Assembly: GCA_003278535.1 (NCBI GenBank) | Contig: QCEG01000010.1 | Coordinates: forward strand, 1-46,369 | DNA length: 46,369 bases | Reading direction: 5' to 3' | Source: Prochlorococcus sp. AG-355-N18 | Lineage (GTDB): Bacteria; Cyanobacteriota; Cyanobacteriia; PCC-6307; Cyanobiaceae | Shown: one piece after another, positions 27,922 through 36,802 of the stretch | Layout of the letters: each line of letters opens with the position of its first letter | How positions within the stretch are numbered: the first letter of the stretch is position 1 | Notes under the pieces: model-generated | Databases searched by the model: none | What the model saw: the letters and a program-made list of their open reading frames with translations, nothing else | What the model was told of the DNA's origin: nothing | Made by a program: the position numbers and the translations under genes

Positions 27922-28574
27922 ATTTTGATATCAAGTTTGATTTTCAAAGAAGAGATAGGATTGGACTCATTGAGGCTATTTGGGGGCAAGATAAGAGTAC
28001 CGACCAATTAGAAAGATTATGTAGAAATGTATTAAGTAAAAATGAGGTTGTTTTCATTACTAGGATTAATAGTGAAAAGGCTAATTATCTTTTAGATTTG
28101 TATGATGATGCACGATTCCACGAAGAAGCAAAATGCCTAACAATTGGGAAAATTTTTAATAAAATAATTACGAATAAAAAAGTTGCCATAATTTCAGGCG
28201 GCTCAAGCGATTTGGCTGTAACACTTGAAGTACAATTAGCTCTTGAAATTCATGGAGTGAATTCTCAATCTTTTATAGATGTTGGAGTAGCGGGACTTCA
28301 TCGATTGATGAGTCAGTTAGAAGAAATTAATAAATATGATGTGTTAATAGTTTGTGCTGGAATGGAAGGTGCTTTGGCAACAGTTGTGGGCGGATTGTTG
28401 GCTCAACCGATAATTGCAGTACCTGTCTCAGTAGGATACGGCGTTAGTAAGGATGGAGAAACTGCTTTAAATAGTATGTTGGCAAGCTGTTCTCCAGGTA
28501 TTGCAGTTATGAATATAGATAATGGTTACGGAGCAGCAATGGCGGCCCTCAGAATTATTAAAAGTATTTCCTAA
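27918..28574 (+). CDS. larB: LarB-type nickel-pincer cofactor biosynthesis protein (AIR carboxylase-like)
   Basis: A 218-aa protein with a PurE-like Rossmann core: VAIISGGSSDLAVTLEV, DVGVAGLHRLM, VLIVCAGMEGALATVVGGLLAQP, VPVSVGYGVSKDGETALNSML and NIDNGYGAAMAA. These are LarB hallmarks. LarB carboxylates and hydrolyses nicotinic acid adenine dinucleotide to begin nickel-pincer nucleotide synthesis. The partner genes larC and larE are not in the window, so function as a cofactor enzyme here is uncertain; older annotation calls it an NCAIR mutase-like protein. ATG start, overlapping the previous stop by 4 nt. Confidence 0.85.
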   Translation: MNFDIKFDFQRRDRIGLIEAIWGQDKSTDQLERLCRNVLSKNEVVFITRINSEKANYLLDLYDDARFHEEAKCLTIGKIFNKIITNKKVAIISGGSSDLAVTLEVQLALEIHGVNSQSFIDVGVAGLHRLMSQLEEINKYDVLIVCAGMEGALATVVGGLLAQPIIAVPVSVGYGVSKDGETALNSMLASCSPGIAVMNIDNGYGAAMAALRIIKSIS

Positions 28575-28578
28575 ATAA

Positions 28579-28710
28579 TCACTTTTTTTCTATTTCTAAT
28601 AGGTTTTCTATCCATAAATTTAGTTGTTTTGATAGCATTCCTTCTTCCCTCATTTTGATTGCTTTTATCAGGACTTCTGTATTTACCCACTCTGGAAATC
28701 TTTTCGGCAT
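28579..28710 (-). CDS. Small ORF, 43 aa, unknown
   Basis: Unrecognised short protein. It starts at an ATG and reads MPKRFPEWVNTEVLIKAI, then KMREEGMLSKQLNLWIENLL, ending in EIEKK. It is amphipathic and helical with no membrane span. Two Trp residues and balanced charge are unlike random AT-rich translation, and the ORF stops 4 nt before the convergent larB stop, as streamlined genes here often do. A real, small, cyanobacterial hypothetical is plausible. Confidence 0.42.
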   Translation of the reverse strand: MPKRFPEWVNTEVLIKAIKMREEGMLSKQLNLWIENLLEIEKK

Positions 28711-28777
28711 TTATTTTTATATTTAGTATTTTTAATTTGGTACAAATTTTTATAAAAACAAGATCTAAGTAATAAAT

Positions 28778-28945
28778 TTAATCTTTTATGTTTGATTTTG
28801 TACCTAATCTAGACAGCTCAGATGAGGTATTTTCACTTTCTACATTTTTTAATCTTTCAATCAGCTCGGAGAGATCTTTAAGTGCCAACTCCCCATTTTG
28901 ATCCCATTTTAGCGACCTTGAGTTGCTATTAATTTTTTCTTTCAT
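28778..28945 (-). CDS. Small ORF, 55 aa, unknown
   Basis: Unrecognised soluble protein of 55 residues starting at an ATG. It holds SRSLKWDQNGELALKDLSEL and then IERLKNVESENTSSELSRL, a charged helix with heptad-like leucines and no hydrophobic span. Such coiled-coil-like small proteins are common in Prochlorococcus genomes. It lies between the 43-aa ORF and thiS, all on the minus strand. Codons such as CTC, TCC, GAG and TGG argue for coding. Confidence 0.45.
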   Translation of the reverse strand: MKEKINSNSRSLKWDQNGELALKDLSELIERLKNVESENTSSELSRLGTKSNIKD

Positions 28946-29057
28946 TGTTAAATTTAAGTATTAAAAATATAAAACGAAAAAAGGAGAAATTTGGTTATTG
29001 TTTCAAGCCTAAACTTAAAAAAATATGAAGATTTTTAAAACATTAAATATTTTTCTT

Positions 29058-29267
29058 TTATCCGCCACCAACTATTGAAACAATTTCTAAATTATCACCA
29101 TCTTTAAGCTTCACTTTTTCCCATTTCATTGAATTTATAATTAAATTATTTAACTCCACTACAATTGTGTTTGGTTTATATCCCATATGGTGAAGAGCTT
29201 TAGATAGTAGAGCATTTTCTTGATCAAGTTCTATTTTTTTTTCTTCTCCATTTACCCTAATTTTCAT
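29058..29267 (-). CDS. thiS: Thiamine biosynthesis sulfur carrier ThiS
   Basis: Ubiquitin-fold sulfur carrier whose C-terminal glycine is adenylated and thiocarboxylated to give sulfur to the thiazole of thiamine. It is 69 aa and ends in VSIVGGG, with the required terminal Gly-Gly. Early strand MKIRVNGEEKKIEL and core VVELNNLIINSMKWEKVKLKDGDNLEIVS fit the fold. Its ATG lies inside the end of thiE (11-nt overlap), so the two are translationally coupled in one minus-strand thiamine/riboflavin run. Confidence 0.92.
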   Translation of the reverse strand: MKIRVNGEEKKIELDQENALLSKALHHMGYKPNTIVVELNNLIINSMKWEKVKLKDGDNLEIVSIVGGG

Positions 29268-30312
29268 GAGACAACTTTTTTAGAATCATCATAGCGTCTT
29301 CTTTAGGATCTTCAGAATTCATTAATTCCGAAACTAAGGCAACTTTTTTAAACCCATTTCTTTTTAAATATGAAATATTATTTAACTTGATTCCTCCAAT
29401 AGCAAACCAAGGAATATTTAAATCCTTTGTTAATGTTTTGATATTTTCAATATCTAAAGGTATTTTATTCTTTTTTGTTTTAGTTTCAAATACTGGCCCT
29501 ATTCCTAAGTAATCACAACCCTCCTTAAGAGCATTTGAAATGTCAATCGCATTATTTGCACTTATACCAACAATTTTTGAATATCCTAATAGTTTTCTTG
29601 CAGTTTTTAAATCTAAATCGTCTTGACCAAGATGAATCCCATCAGCATTAGATGCCAGAGCTATATCAATTCTATCATTAACGATAAACAAAGAATTATA
29701 TCTTTTACATAGATTTTTAATCTGAATTGCTTCTTGAAGATGATCTTGATCAGTTCCCGTTTTAAATCTATGTTGAATAATTCTTACTCCAGCAATTAAA
29801 ATCTCTTCTATTATTTCTAATAAATTGTCTTTTTGATCTGTTATTACATATAAGTCATTTTCTTTTAATACTTCCTCCGACTTCTTAAACTTGCTATAAC
29901 TCAATAAGTCAATTTCAATAGTATAAATTTCATATCTAATTTCAGAAGCGATTTTTGAAAGCTCATGATTCTGCAGCCTTGAGAATTCTTCTATGACTCT
30001 TAATGCTTCTTGAACTCTTGCTGAATTTGAACTTATGATTTGCTCAGAAGTTTTTCTGTTGAATTGCTCTTGATGACTCAATCCTTTACATTTGTCCTCA
30101 ATGAGATTTCTAGATTGTTTATAAACTTCTAAATGATTTTTTCCTAAAATTTGTCTAAAATTTTTAATCTTTTCAACATATTTTTCTTTGCCTAGTCCAA
30201 ATCTAGCCCAATCCTCCAATACTCTTAGTCCTTCTCTGGCTCTATCTAGATTAGCGTCAATAATTTGATAAATTCTTAAATCTTCAGCGTCTTTAGGATT
30301 GGAATTCAGCAT
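29257..30312 (-). CDS. thiE: Thiamine-phosphate synthase ThiE with N-terminal ThiD2-like domain
   Basis: The C-terminal half (about 155-351) is ThiE, which joins HMP-pyrophosphate and thiazole phosphate: DLYVITDQKD, GVRIIQHRFKTGTDQD, FIVNDRIDIALASNADGIHLGQ and LGIGPVFETKTKKN. The N-terminal half (about 12-150: IYQIIDANLDRAREGLRVLE, then DWARFGL) is the ThiD2-type domain found in cyanobacterial ThiE, proposed to phosphorylate HMP-P. The length of 351 aa is usual for this fused form. ATG start, 7 nt after ribF, and its end overlaps thiS. Confidence 0.92.
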   Translation of the reverse strand: MLNSNPKDAEDLRIYQIIDANLDRAREGLRVLEDWARFGLGKEKYVEKIKNFRQILGKNHLEVYKQSRNLIEDKCKGLSHQEQFNRKTSEQIISSNSARVQEALRVIEEFSRLQNHELSKIASEIRYEIYTIEIDLLSYSKFKKSEEVLKENDLYVITDQKDNLLEIIEEILIAGVRIIQHRFKTGTDQDHLQEAIQIKNLCKRYNSLFIVNDRIDIALASNADGIHLGQDDLDLKTARKLLGYSKIVGISANNAIDISNALKEGCDYLGIGPVFETKTKKNKIPLDIENIKTLTKDLNIPWFAIGGIKLNNISYLKRNGFKKVALVSELMNSEDPKEDAMMILKKLSHEN

Positions 30313-30319
30313 TTGTAAT

Positions 30320-31243
30320 TTATTTTTTGTAGTTTTTAAAAATTTTCAGAGCATTATCTCTATCTTTTTTAATTTGATTAGAAAGTTGATCTATATTTTT
30401 GAACTTGATTTGAGATCTAAGTTTTTCAACTGGTTCAACAGATAGATTTAAACCATATAGATCGATATCTTTATTTATTAAATGAACTTCAACTGCAGAA
30501 GGCAATAAAGGATTTATTGTTGGTTGAGAGCCAAGATTCATAATAGATTCAATTTTTTTGTTGGAATCTTCTATGGTTGTCCAAGATGCGTAAACTCCCT
30601 CTCCAGGTAAAAATTTTCTGCCATCTATTTCAAGATTTGCGGTAGGCCATCCTATACTTTTTCCAATTCCTTTACCTTTAACAACTTTTCCATTAAAACT
30701 ATAAGGCCTATTAAGAATTTTGAAAGCATTTTTCAGATCACTTTTCTCTAATAGATCTCTTATTCTGCTGCTGCTTATTCTACCTTCCTTGTCTTCTAAA
30801 ATTGGAATAATTTTTAGCTTAATATCAGTATCCTTAATCATATTTTTCATTGTATTTATATCTCCACTTCTTCTGAAACCAAATTTAAAATTAGCACCTA
30901 CAGAAATGTTTTTTGCTTGTAATTGATTTATCAAAATATCTCTTACGAACCTTTCGGCACTTAATTTGGATAGTTCCATATCAAAAGGAATCAGAACTAA
31001 TTGTTCAATCCCCAGATCTTCAAGAATAGATAGTTTTTCATTAGGGAGATCAAGTCTAAGACGCATCTCTTTGTATAGAACTTCTCGGGGATGAGGCCAG
31101 AAGCTTGCAATTGTTGGGGTATATTGATTTTCTTCAACTACACTTTTTATTAATTGTCTGTGGCCAGCATGAAGGCCATCAAAACTTCCAATAGCTATTG
31201 AGGTGGGATTTTTAACTTCAGATGGCGATATTAAAGAGATCAA
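30320..31243 (-). CDS. ribF: Bifunctional riboflavin kinase / FAD synthetase RibF
   Basis: Makes FMN and FAD from riboflavin. The N-terminal nucleotidyltransferase contains IGSFDGLHAGHRQLI (the HIGH-like GxHxGH loop) and NFKFGFRRSGD, and ISSSRIRDLL closes it. The C-terminal kinase begins near 180 with GKVVKGKGIGKSIGWPTANL, followed by GVYASW and MNLGSQPTI. 307 aa is normal. The start is a TTG, as no ATG is available just upstream. First gene of a ribF-thiE-thiS run. Confidence 0.94.
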   Translation of the reverse strand: MISLISPSEVKNPTSIAIGSFDGLHAGHRQLIKSVVEENQYTPTIASFWPHPREVLYKEMRLRLDLPNEKLSILEDLGIEQLVLIPFDMELSKLSAERFVRDILINQLQAKNISVGANFKFGFRRSGDINTMKNMIKDTDIKLKIIPILEDKEGRISSSRIRDLLEKSDLKNAFKILNRPYSFNGKVVKGKGIGKSIGWPTANLEIDGRKFLPGEGVYASWTTIEDSNKKIESIMNLGSQPTINPLLPSAVEVHLINKDIDLYGLNLSVEPVEKLRSQIKFKNIDQLSNQIKKDRDNALKIFKNYKK

Positions 31244-31311
31244 AAGATTACGTGCAATTTTATGATTTTAGTGGCAAATTTGGATTGATTACAGTTTATT
31301 CAATCAAATGA

Positions 31312-31845
31312 ATGTCTGACAAAATAGATTTTCAGTCCCTTTCATTTGGAATGCGGCGCATTGGATGGATACGCTTTTGGGTTCAGTCCATTTTAGGTGT
31401 TGTTGTTGCAGCTGTTTTGCTTTTTTCAAATGTAGTAAATAATAGCGAAGGACAGCTTGGCTTAGCGCCTGGTCTATCACTTACAACAATATCCCTGATT
31501 TTACTACTTTTTAGTCTTTGGCAAGGTTGGTTAATAGTTAGAACAGGAAGAGCAATTGCAAGTAACGCAAGACCCTCAAGAGGACAAACCGGTAAAATGA
31601 TAAAACGAGGACTTATAGTTGATTTATTTGGAATTTTGTTTGGATTAATTGGATATCAAGCTCTTATGGGAGCCTTATTCATACAAGCATCCTCTCAAAC
31701 AACTGGACAATTGATAACAGCGACATCTGATATCCCAATTACTGGTCTTGAAATATTATCAGTTCTCAGTAACACGCAAGTTATCGCTGCTCATTTTTTT
31801 GGACTTTGCTTTTCTTTGTGGCTTTTAAGAAGGATTTACAAATGA
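31312..31845 (+). CDS. DUF3611 family membrane protein
   Basis: A 177-aa protein with four hydrophobic helices (about residues 22-42, 55-73, 100-122 and 152-172). Opening [20 protein letters not shown] is typical of the cyanobacterial and plant DUF3611 family, as is [13 protein letters not shown]. Plant relatives are plastid membrane proteins of uncertain function (TLC ATP/ADP transport has been suggested for some). The ATG is 68 nt from the divergent ribF. The 3' end overlaps the convergent surE by 21 nt. Confidence 0.85.
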   Translation: MSDKIDFQSLSFGMRRIGWIRFWVQSILGVVVAAVLLFSNVVNNSEGQLGLAPGLSLTTISLILLLFSLWQGWLIVRTGRAIASNARPSRGQTGKMIKRGLIVDLFGILFGLIGYQALMGALFIQASSQTTGQLITATSDIPITGLEILSVLSNTQVIAAHFFGLCFSLWLLRRIYK

Positions 31846-32634
31846 ATTATTAAATTTAGGTAAGTCATCTAAATTACCTCTCCAAAATAAATCTGGTTCT
31901 ACAGGTGTAAGAGATATTTTATTTTCTTGTATTTGAGATACATCACTAGGCCAATTCTTAGGACCGTAACCTTTCGATTTAAGATCTAAAACAACTTCTC
32001 CTGCTAACCAATAATAATCATCACCCCTCGGGTCTTCCCTTTTGGAAAATTGATTTTTATATTTTCTTACCGATAATCGTGTCCAGGATAATTCTTTTAT
32101 CTTGTTTTTTTCGCAGGGGGGTATATTCAAGTTTAATAGAAGCGAAGGTGGCCAACTATCGTTAATTGCCTGTTCGGCAATATTCATTGCAATTTCTCCA
32201 GCAAATTCAAAATTTTTCCATTTAAAACTAGCAACACTTATTGCCATGGAAGGAACATTTTCTAAAGTGCCTTCCATAGCTGCAGCGACTGTGCCTGAAC
32301 AAAAAATATCTGTCCCTAAATTGGGTCCGTGATTTATTCCGGATAGTACCAGATCAGGTTTATGATCCAAGAGTTCAGATAGTGCTAATTTGACACAATC
32401 AGCAGGTGTGCCTGAACATCCCCAAGCTTCTATACCCTCTCCAAATAATTCGTTAGCTTTTTCCACTCTTAATGGGGATTGCAAAGTAAGACCATGACCA
32501 GTAGCTGATCTTTCTTGGTCAGGACATACTACTTTTACCTTATGTCCTCTTTTTTGGGCTGATTTTGCTAAAGCTCTTATCCCCGCTGCGAAAACTCCAT
32601 CATCATTGCTAATCAATATATTTAACGGTTTCAT
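31825..32634 (-). CDS. surE: 5'-nucleotidase SurE
   Basis: Metal-dependent nucleoside monophosphatase, also linked to stationary-phase survival. The metal site is in [18 protein letters not shown] (Asp pair near residue 11), SATGHGLTL and [13 protein letters not shown], and [19 protein letters not shown] is the active-site loop. 269 aa matches the family. ATG start. The last 21 nt overlap the end of the DUF3611 gene; divergent from pheS by 68 nt. Confidence 0.95.
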   Translation of the reverse strand: MKPLNILISNDDGVFAAGIRALAKSAQKRGHKVKVVCPDQERSATGHGLTLQSPLRVEKANELFGEGIEAWGCSGTPADCVKLALSELLDHKPDLVLSGINHGPNLGTDIFCSGTVAAAMEGTLENVPSMAISVASFKWKNFEFAGEIAMNIAEQAINDSWPPSLLLNLNIPPCEKNKIKELSWTRLSVRKYKNQFSKREDPRGDDYYWLAGEVVLDLKSKGYGPKNWPSDVSQIQENKISLTPVEPDLFWRGNLDDLPKFNNSFVNPS

Positions 32635-32702
32635 TAATCAAGACATTTTATTTATGGACGATATTTAAGTAAGATAAAGCAATACTTATTTTTACTATAT
32701 CA

Positions 32703-33710
32703 GTGAGTCAAATTGAATCATTAAGTCAAATTGAGGAAAAACTAAATAATCTTTCTCTAACAGCAAAAAATAATATAGAAAATTCTAATACTCAGGAAGA
32801 ACTTGATCAATTGAGAGTTTCCTTGCTAGGGAAAAAAGGTGATTTATCAATTATTTTGAAAACAATGGGTCAATTATCTGCGACTGATAGACCAATTATT
32901 GGCCAGAAGGCAAATTTAATAAAGATAAATTTGCAAGAACTAATAACTGAAAGAAAAAATAAACTAAACAGCGAAGCCTTAAATAAAAAGATTAAAAAAG
33001 AAAAAATTGATGTAACTATCCCTTCAATTGGAACACCCCCTGGGAATAAACATCCTTTGATTTCAACTCAAGACGAAATAATAGATATATTTTGTGGTTT
33101 AGGATACTCAGTTGAAAGTGGCCCTGAAATAGAAACTGATTTTTATAATTTTGAGTCTCTCAACATACCCAAAAATCATCCCGCAAGAGATATGCAGGAT
33201 ACTTTTTACTTAGACGAAAATCGACTTTTAAGGACCCATACTTCCCCTGTTCAGATAAGGTACTTAGAGAAGAATCCTCCTCCAGTAAGAATTATTGCTC
33301 CAGGGAGAGTATATAGGAGAGATGCAGTAGATGCTACTCATTCCCCTGTATTTAATCAGGTTGAGGTTTTATGTATCGATCAAGACATTAATTTTAGTCA
33401 TTTAAGAGGAACAGTTCTTACATTTTTAAAAGCCTTTTTTGGAGATATTCCTGTAAGATTTAGAGCTAGTTATTTCCCATTTACTGAACCTTCAGCAGAA
33501 GTAGACGTCCAGTGGAAAGGTAAATGGTTAGAAGTAATGGGTTGCGGAATGGTTGATCCAAAGGTCTTAGAAAAATTAGGAATTGATTCTGAGAAATGGA
33601 CTGGTTTTGCCGCAGGATTAGGAGTTGAGAGATTTTGTATGGTTAGACATCAGATCGACGATATCAGAAAATTTTATACAAATGATATTAGATTCTTAGA
33701 ACAGTTCTAA
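32703..33710 (+). CDS. pheS: Phenylalanyl-tRNA synthetase alpha subunit
   Basis: Class II aminoacyl-tRNA synthetase subunit that charges tRNA-Phe. Motif 1 region [20 protein letters not shown]; motif 2 [19 protein letters not shown]; motif 3 [12 protein letters not shown] near the C-terminus. An N-terminal coiled-coil (residues about 1-85) precedes the core. The first residues hold a short in-frame tandem ([12 protein letters not shown]) from an 18-nt duplication. GTG start; the beta subunit gene is not in the window, as is usual in cyanobacteria. Confidence 0.96.
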   Translation: MSQIESLSQIEEKLNNLSLTAKNNIENSNTQEELDQLRVSLLGKKGDLSIILKTMGQLSATDRPIIGQKANLIKINLQELITERKNKLNSEALNKKIKKEKIDVTIPSIGTPPGNKHPLISTQDEIIDIFCGLGYSVESGPEIETDFYNFESLNIPKNHPARDMQDTFYLDENRLLRTHTSPVQIRYLEKNPPPVRIIAPGRVYRRDAVDATHSPVFNQVEVLCIDQDINFSHLRGTVLTFLKAFFGDIPVRFRASYFPFTEPSAEVDVQWKGKWLEVMGCGMVDPKVLEKLGIDSEKWTGFAAGLGVERFCMVRHQIDDIRKFYTNDIRFLEQF

Positions 33711-33780
33711 TAGTATTTAATTTCTAAATTATGATTGTCCAACAAATTAGTTTAAGATAGTCCTAGTTTTAATTTTGTGA

Positions 33781-34689
33781 TTGGTACGTAAAGCAGGACT
33801 AATCGTTAATGATGGAAAGGAACTAGCTGTTCTAACTGCAACTTCTGTTCAAAAAAAATTGGAAAAATCTAATTTTGAAGTTGTAAGAGTTAGTAGCTCC
33901 GGAGGGATGGTTGGTTTCGCAAATCCTGATCAACATGTACGTCCTTTGGGATATAAGAATTGTGTCCCTGAGGGGTTTGATTCATCAATGGAATTTGCAA
34001 TTGTTCTTGGCGGAGATGGGACTGTGCTTTCTGCTGCAAGGCAAACGGCACCTGCTAAGATTCCAATTCTTACAATAAATACTGGTCATTTAGGATTTCT
34101 TGCGGAAGCTTACTTATCTAACCTAGATGAGGCTATAGATAAAATAATTGCTGGAAATTGGGATATTGAAGAAAGAACTTGCTTTATCATTAGCGTAATG
34201 AGGAATGATCAGAGGAGATGGGAGTCTCTTTGCCTTAATGAGATGGCTCTTCATAGAGAACCTCTAACAAGTATGTGTCACTTTGAAATTTCTATAGGTC
34301 GACATGCGCCTGTCGATATTTCAGCTGATGGAGTGATTTTATCTACCCCAACTGGTTCTACCGCCTATTCTCTAAGTGCTGGAGGACCAGTTATCACACC
34401 TGATTGTCCAGTCGTGCAATTAACTCCAATTGCACCACATTCATTGGCATCTAGGGCATTGGTTTTTAATGATTCAGAGCCAGTAACTGTTTTTCCTGCA
34501 ACTCCTGAAAGATTAGTAATGGTTGTTGATGGCAATGCTGGTTGTTATGTTTGGCCTGAAGATAGGGTTTTAATAAGAAAAAGTAAACACTCAGTAAAAT
34601 TTATTAGACTTGAAGATCACGAATTTTTCCAAGTTTTAAGAAATAAACTTGGTTGGGGTTTACCCCATGTGGCTAAACCTGATAAATAA
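33781..34689 (+). CDS. nadK: NAD kinase
   Basis: Phosphorylates NAD to [18 protein letters not shown] carries the GGDGT motif (about residue 78), [13 protein letters not shown] the NAD-binding NTGxLGF element, and [22 protein letters not shown] the adenine pocket. The 302-aa length is typical. The gene starts at TTG ([16 protein letters not shown]), chosen because the family's first strand begins here and no ATG fits. It lies 70 nt downstream of pheS. Cyanobacteria often have two NAD kinases; which one this is was not determined. Confidence 0.93.
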   Translation: MVRKAGLIVNDGKELAVLTATSVQKKLEKSNFEVVRVSSSGGMVGFANPDQHVRPLGYKNCVPEGFDSSMEFAIVLGGDGTVLSAARQTAPAKIPILTINTGHLGFLAEAYLSNLDEAIDKIIAGNWDIEERTCFIISVMRNDQRRWESLCLNEMALHREPLTSMCHFEISIGRHAPVDISADGVILSTPTGSTAYSLSAGGPVITPDCPVVQLTPIAPHSLASRALVFNDSEPVTVFPATPERLVMVVDGNAGCYVWPEDRVLIRKSKHSVKFIRLEDHEFFQVLRNKLGWGLPHVAKPDK

Positions 34690-34702
34690 CAATTATTTGA
34701 AT

Positions 34703-35977
34703 TTATTTTTTCCCTGTTAATAGAAAAACAGGATTATTTGGTTCTAGTCTCATTCCCTCCGCAATACTTAAGTTTTTATAGGTCTGAATTAAATTTAAAT
34801 TTGTTTTGAAATTTTTATCTTCTAATTCCTCTTTCAATTCTTTAATAGTTTGAATATTTATTATTGGGATAACGATAATGTCTCCAATATCCATATCTTG
34901 TGCAAGTTTATTAATAATCTGGAGTTTAGTTTTTTTATCACATCCTCCAATTATTAATCTATTAGGATTTTCAAAAGAACTTAAATTTCTCGTATTCAAG
35001 GTGTAATTTATGTCTTCCTCAAAAATAAATTTTGGTTTGACGTCTAGCCTTTTTGAGTTTTCTAGTATTAATTCTTTGGAGCCAATCCTTTTATCGAAAC
35101 AAAACAAATTCAAATTAGGCCTTAACTTTAATGCCTCTAAACCAATTGACCCACAACCTGCTCCTATATCCCAAATAACACCATTTCTTGGGAGCTCTAA
35201 AGCAGCTAATATTTGAACGCGAACCTCCCTTTTAGTTAATAAATTTGGTCTATCATCAAAAGTCTTAAAAACATTGTCATTGATTCCGAATAGAGGAAGA
35301 TTGTTGTTCGAATAATTTTCCTTTTTTTTTGAAAGAATAGCAATATTCAAATTTGATATATCTGAGGGCAATGACTCTTTAAGATTTAATTTCCTGATTT
35401 TTTCATTGTCGAAGCCTATTTCTTCACAGAGCCAAAAATCATAGATGTCAATCAGATCAAATTCTGATAAATTTTTTTTGATTATTTCTAGACTTTTGTT
35501 ATTTGAGTCTGTAATGATAGCCAAATTCGAAGGTCTTGCTTTAAGAGCCTCAATTAACTTAGTCGAATCTCTGCCGTGAATACTCACATTAACAGTATCT
35601 TGCCATGGGATCTTTAACTTACTAAATGCTAATTGAATGCAAGTATTTGAAGGGTAGAAACTTAATTCATCTTTTGAAAAATTTTCTAGTAGTATTCTCC
35701 CAATGCCAAACCAAAGTGGATCTCCTCTCGAAATTAAAATAACATCATTTTTTTGTGATCTAAGCCAGTTAACAAGTTCCTTATTACTGTCGCTCGAAAA
35801 AAATAATTTCTTTTTTTCTAAACCATTTTCGCTCCATGATTTTATTTCTTCAAAATATGAATTTGGAACTGCAATAGAAACTGTCTCTTGAAATAGATTT
35901 TGTAATTTGAAAGATAGATCCTCAAATTTATAAGAATTAATTCCTACTACATGAATTTTTCTTTTTTTTTCAGTCAT
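34703..35977 (-). CDS. cobL: Precorrin-6Y methyltransferase / decarboxylase CobL (CbiE-CbiT)
   Basis: Two-part enzyme of cobalamin synthesis that methylates C5 and C15 and decarboxylates the corrin ring. The N-terminal CbiE tetrapyrrole methylase part (about 1-210) begins KIHVVGINSYKFEDL and contains ISRGDPLWFGIGRIL. The C-terminal CbiT part (about 235-424) has the SAM loop IWDIGAGCGSIGLEALKL and the preceding LTKREVRVQILAAL. The total of 424 aa fits a fused CobL. ATG start. This supports B12 (or pseudocobalamin) synthesis by the host. Confidence 0.92.
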   Translation of the reverse strand: MTEKKRKIHVVGINSYKFEDLSFKLQNLFQETVSIAVPNSYFEEIKSWSENGLEKKKLFFSSDSNKELVNWLRSQKNDVILISRGDPLWFGIGRILLENFSKDELSFYPSNTCIQLAFSKLKIPWQDTVNVSIHGRDSTKLIEALKARPSNLAIITDSNNKSLEIIKKNLSEFDLIDIYDFWLCEEIGFDNEKIRKLNLKESLPSDISNLNIAILSKKKENYSNNNLPLFGINDNVFKTFDDRPNLLTKREVRVQILAALELPRNGVIWDIGAGCGSIGLEALKLRPNLNLFCFDKRIGSKELILENSKRLDVKPKFIFEEDINYTLNTRNLSSFENPNRLIIGGCDKKTKLQIINKLAQDMDIGDIIVIPIINIQTIKELKEELEDKNFKTNLNLIQTYKNLSIAEGMRLEPNNPVFLLTGKK

Positions 35978-36030
35978 GAATATTTAATTAAAAGAAACTT
36001 ATCTATTTGAATGTTTTATTAAATTATCTT

Positions 36031-36312
36031 ATGATTGTTCGAGCTTTTATAATAAATCAATTGTCTGAAAGAAGAAAGAGATTACATGATTTATTATTAA
36101 CTCTAATAAATAAAGATAGTGAATTTGAGTTTATTGAAGAAGATTCTAGCGATTTAACATCTAGCTATTCCGAAAAAGACACTTTGAATTTATCTCGAGT
36201 TATAGAAAAAAATCGTAAAATAATCAAAAGATATCAAGCTATTGTAAGAACAGCTGTTACTCTTGATGCCCTGATGGATTCTGAAAATGAAGAAAATTAC
36301 AAAATCAAATAA
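36031..36312 (+). CDS. Small conserved hypothetical (93 aa)
   Basis: I do not recognise a family. Charged, mostly helical, soluble protein: LSERRKRLHDLLLTLINKDS, an acidic linker (FEFIEEDSSDLTSS), then RVIEKNRKIIKRYQAIV and RTAVTLDALMDSENEENY. I start it at the ATG at 36031; a TTG at 36007 would add eight residues with no support. Its end overlaps the next gene by 26 nt in another frame, so it likely forms a coupled operon with the DUF3122 and ribD genes. Confidence 0.65.
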   Translation: MIVRAFIINQLSERRKRLHDLLLTLINKDSEFEFIEEDSSDLTSSYSEKDTLNLSRVIEKNRKIIKRYQAIVRTAVTLDALMDSENEENYKIK

Positions 36313-36787
36313 AAATATTTTTTTAAAAAAAATATTACCTTTACTTTTACTACTATCCTTTGTTTTTAACCCATTAAAAGTATCCGCAGAAGTTGCAGAA
36401 ACAGAAATAAATGGGGAATTTATGAATGCCAGCAGTGAGTTTTTAAGAGATTTGGACTTTGAAACTTGGCAATTAGTTGCCTATAAATCACCTCTTTTTG
36501 AAGATAAATTGATCTTGAGAGTAATAGGATATCCAGGAAATCTTAGGATTGATCATCCCACTGACTTGAGTGTTGAATCAGGGAGAAAACAGTGGCTTTT
36601 AGATGATAAAACATTACTTAATGTTGAATTAGCAAATGATGGAAGACAAGCTGCAGCAGAATTCGATCTTGATGAATTGATTAAAAATTTAGATAAAAAT
36701 AGACCATTAAGATTATCTTTGTCGGGAGTTTTTTCTGAGTTACCTGTTCCTCCTTTTGTTGTTAAAGAATGGAGATCACTAAACTGA
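36287..36787 (+). CDS. DUF3122-like exported protein
   Basis: A 166-aa protein with a clear signal peptide: basic start (MKKITKSNKN), hydrophobic core (ILPLLLLLSFVFNPL) and likely cleavage after VSA near residue 34. The mature part (FETWQLVAYKSPLF, LRVIGYPGNLRIDHPTDLSV, LRLSLSGVFSELPVPPFVV) resembles cyanobacterial DUF3122, function unknown, and would lie in the periplasm or lumen. ATG start inside the previous gene's end. Confidence 0.75.
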   Translation: MKKITKSNKNIFLKKILPLLLLLSFVFNPLKVSAEVAETEINGEFMNASSEFLRDLDFETWQLVAYKSPLFEDKLILRVIGYPGNLRIDHPTDLSVESGRKQWLLDDKTLLNVELANDGRQAAAEFDLDELIKNLDKNRPLRLSLSGVFSELPVPPFVVKEWRSLN

Positions 36788-36802
36788 ATTTGACATTTGG
36801 AG

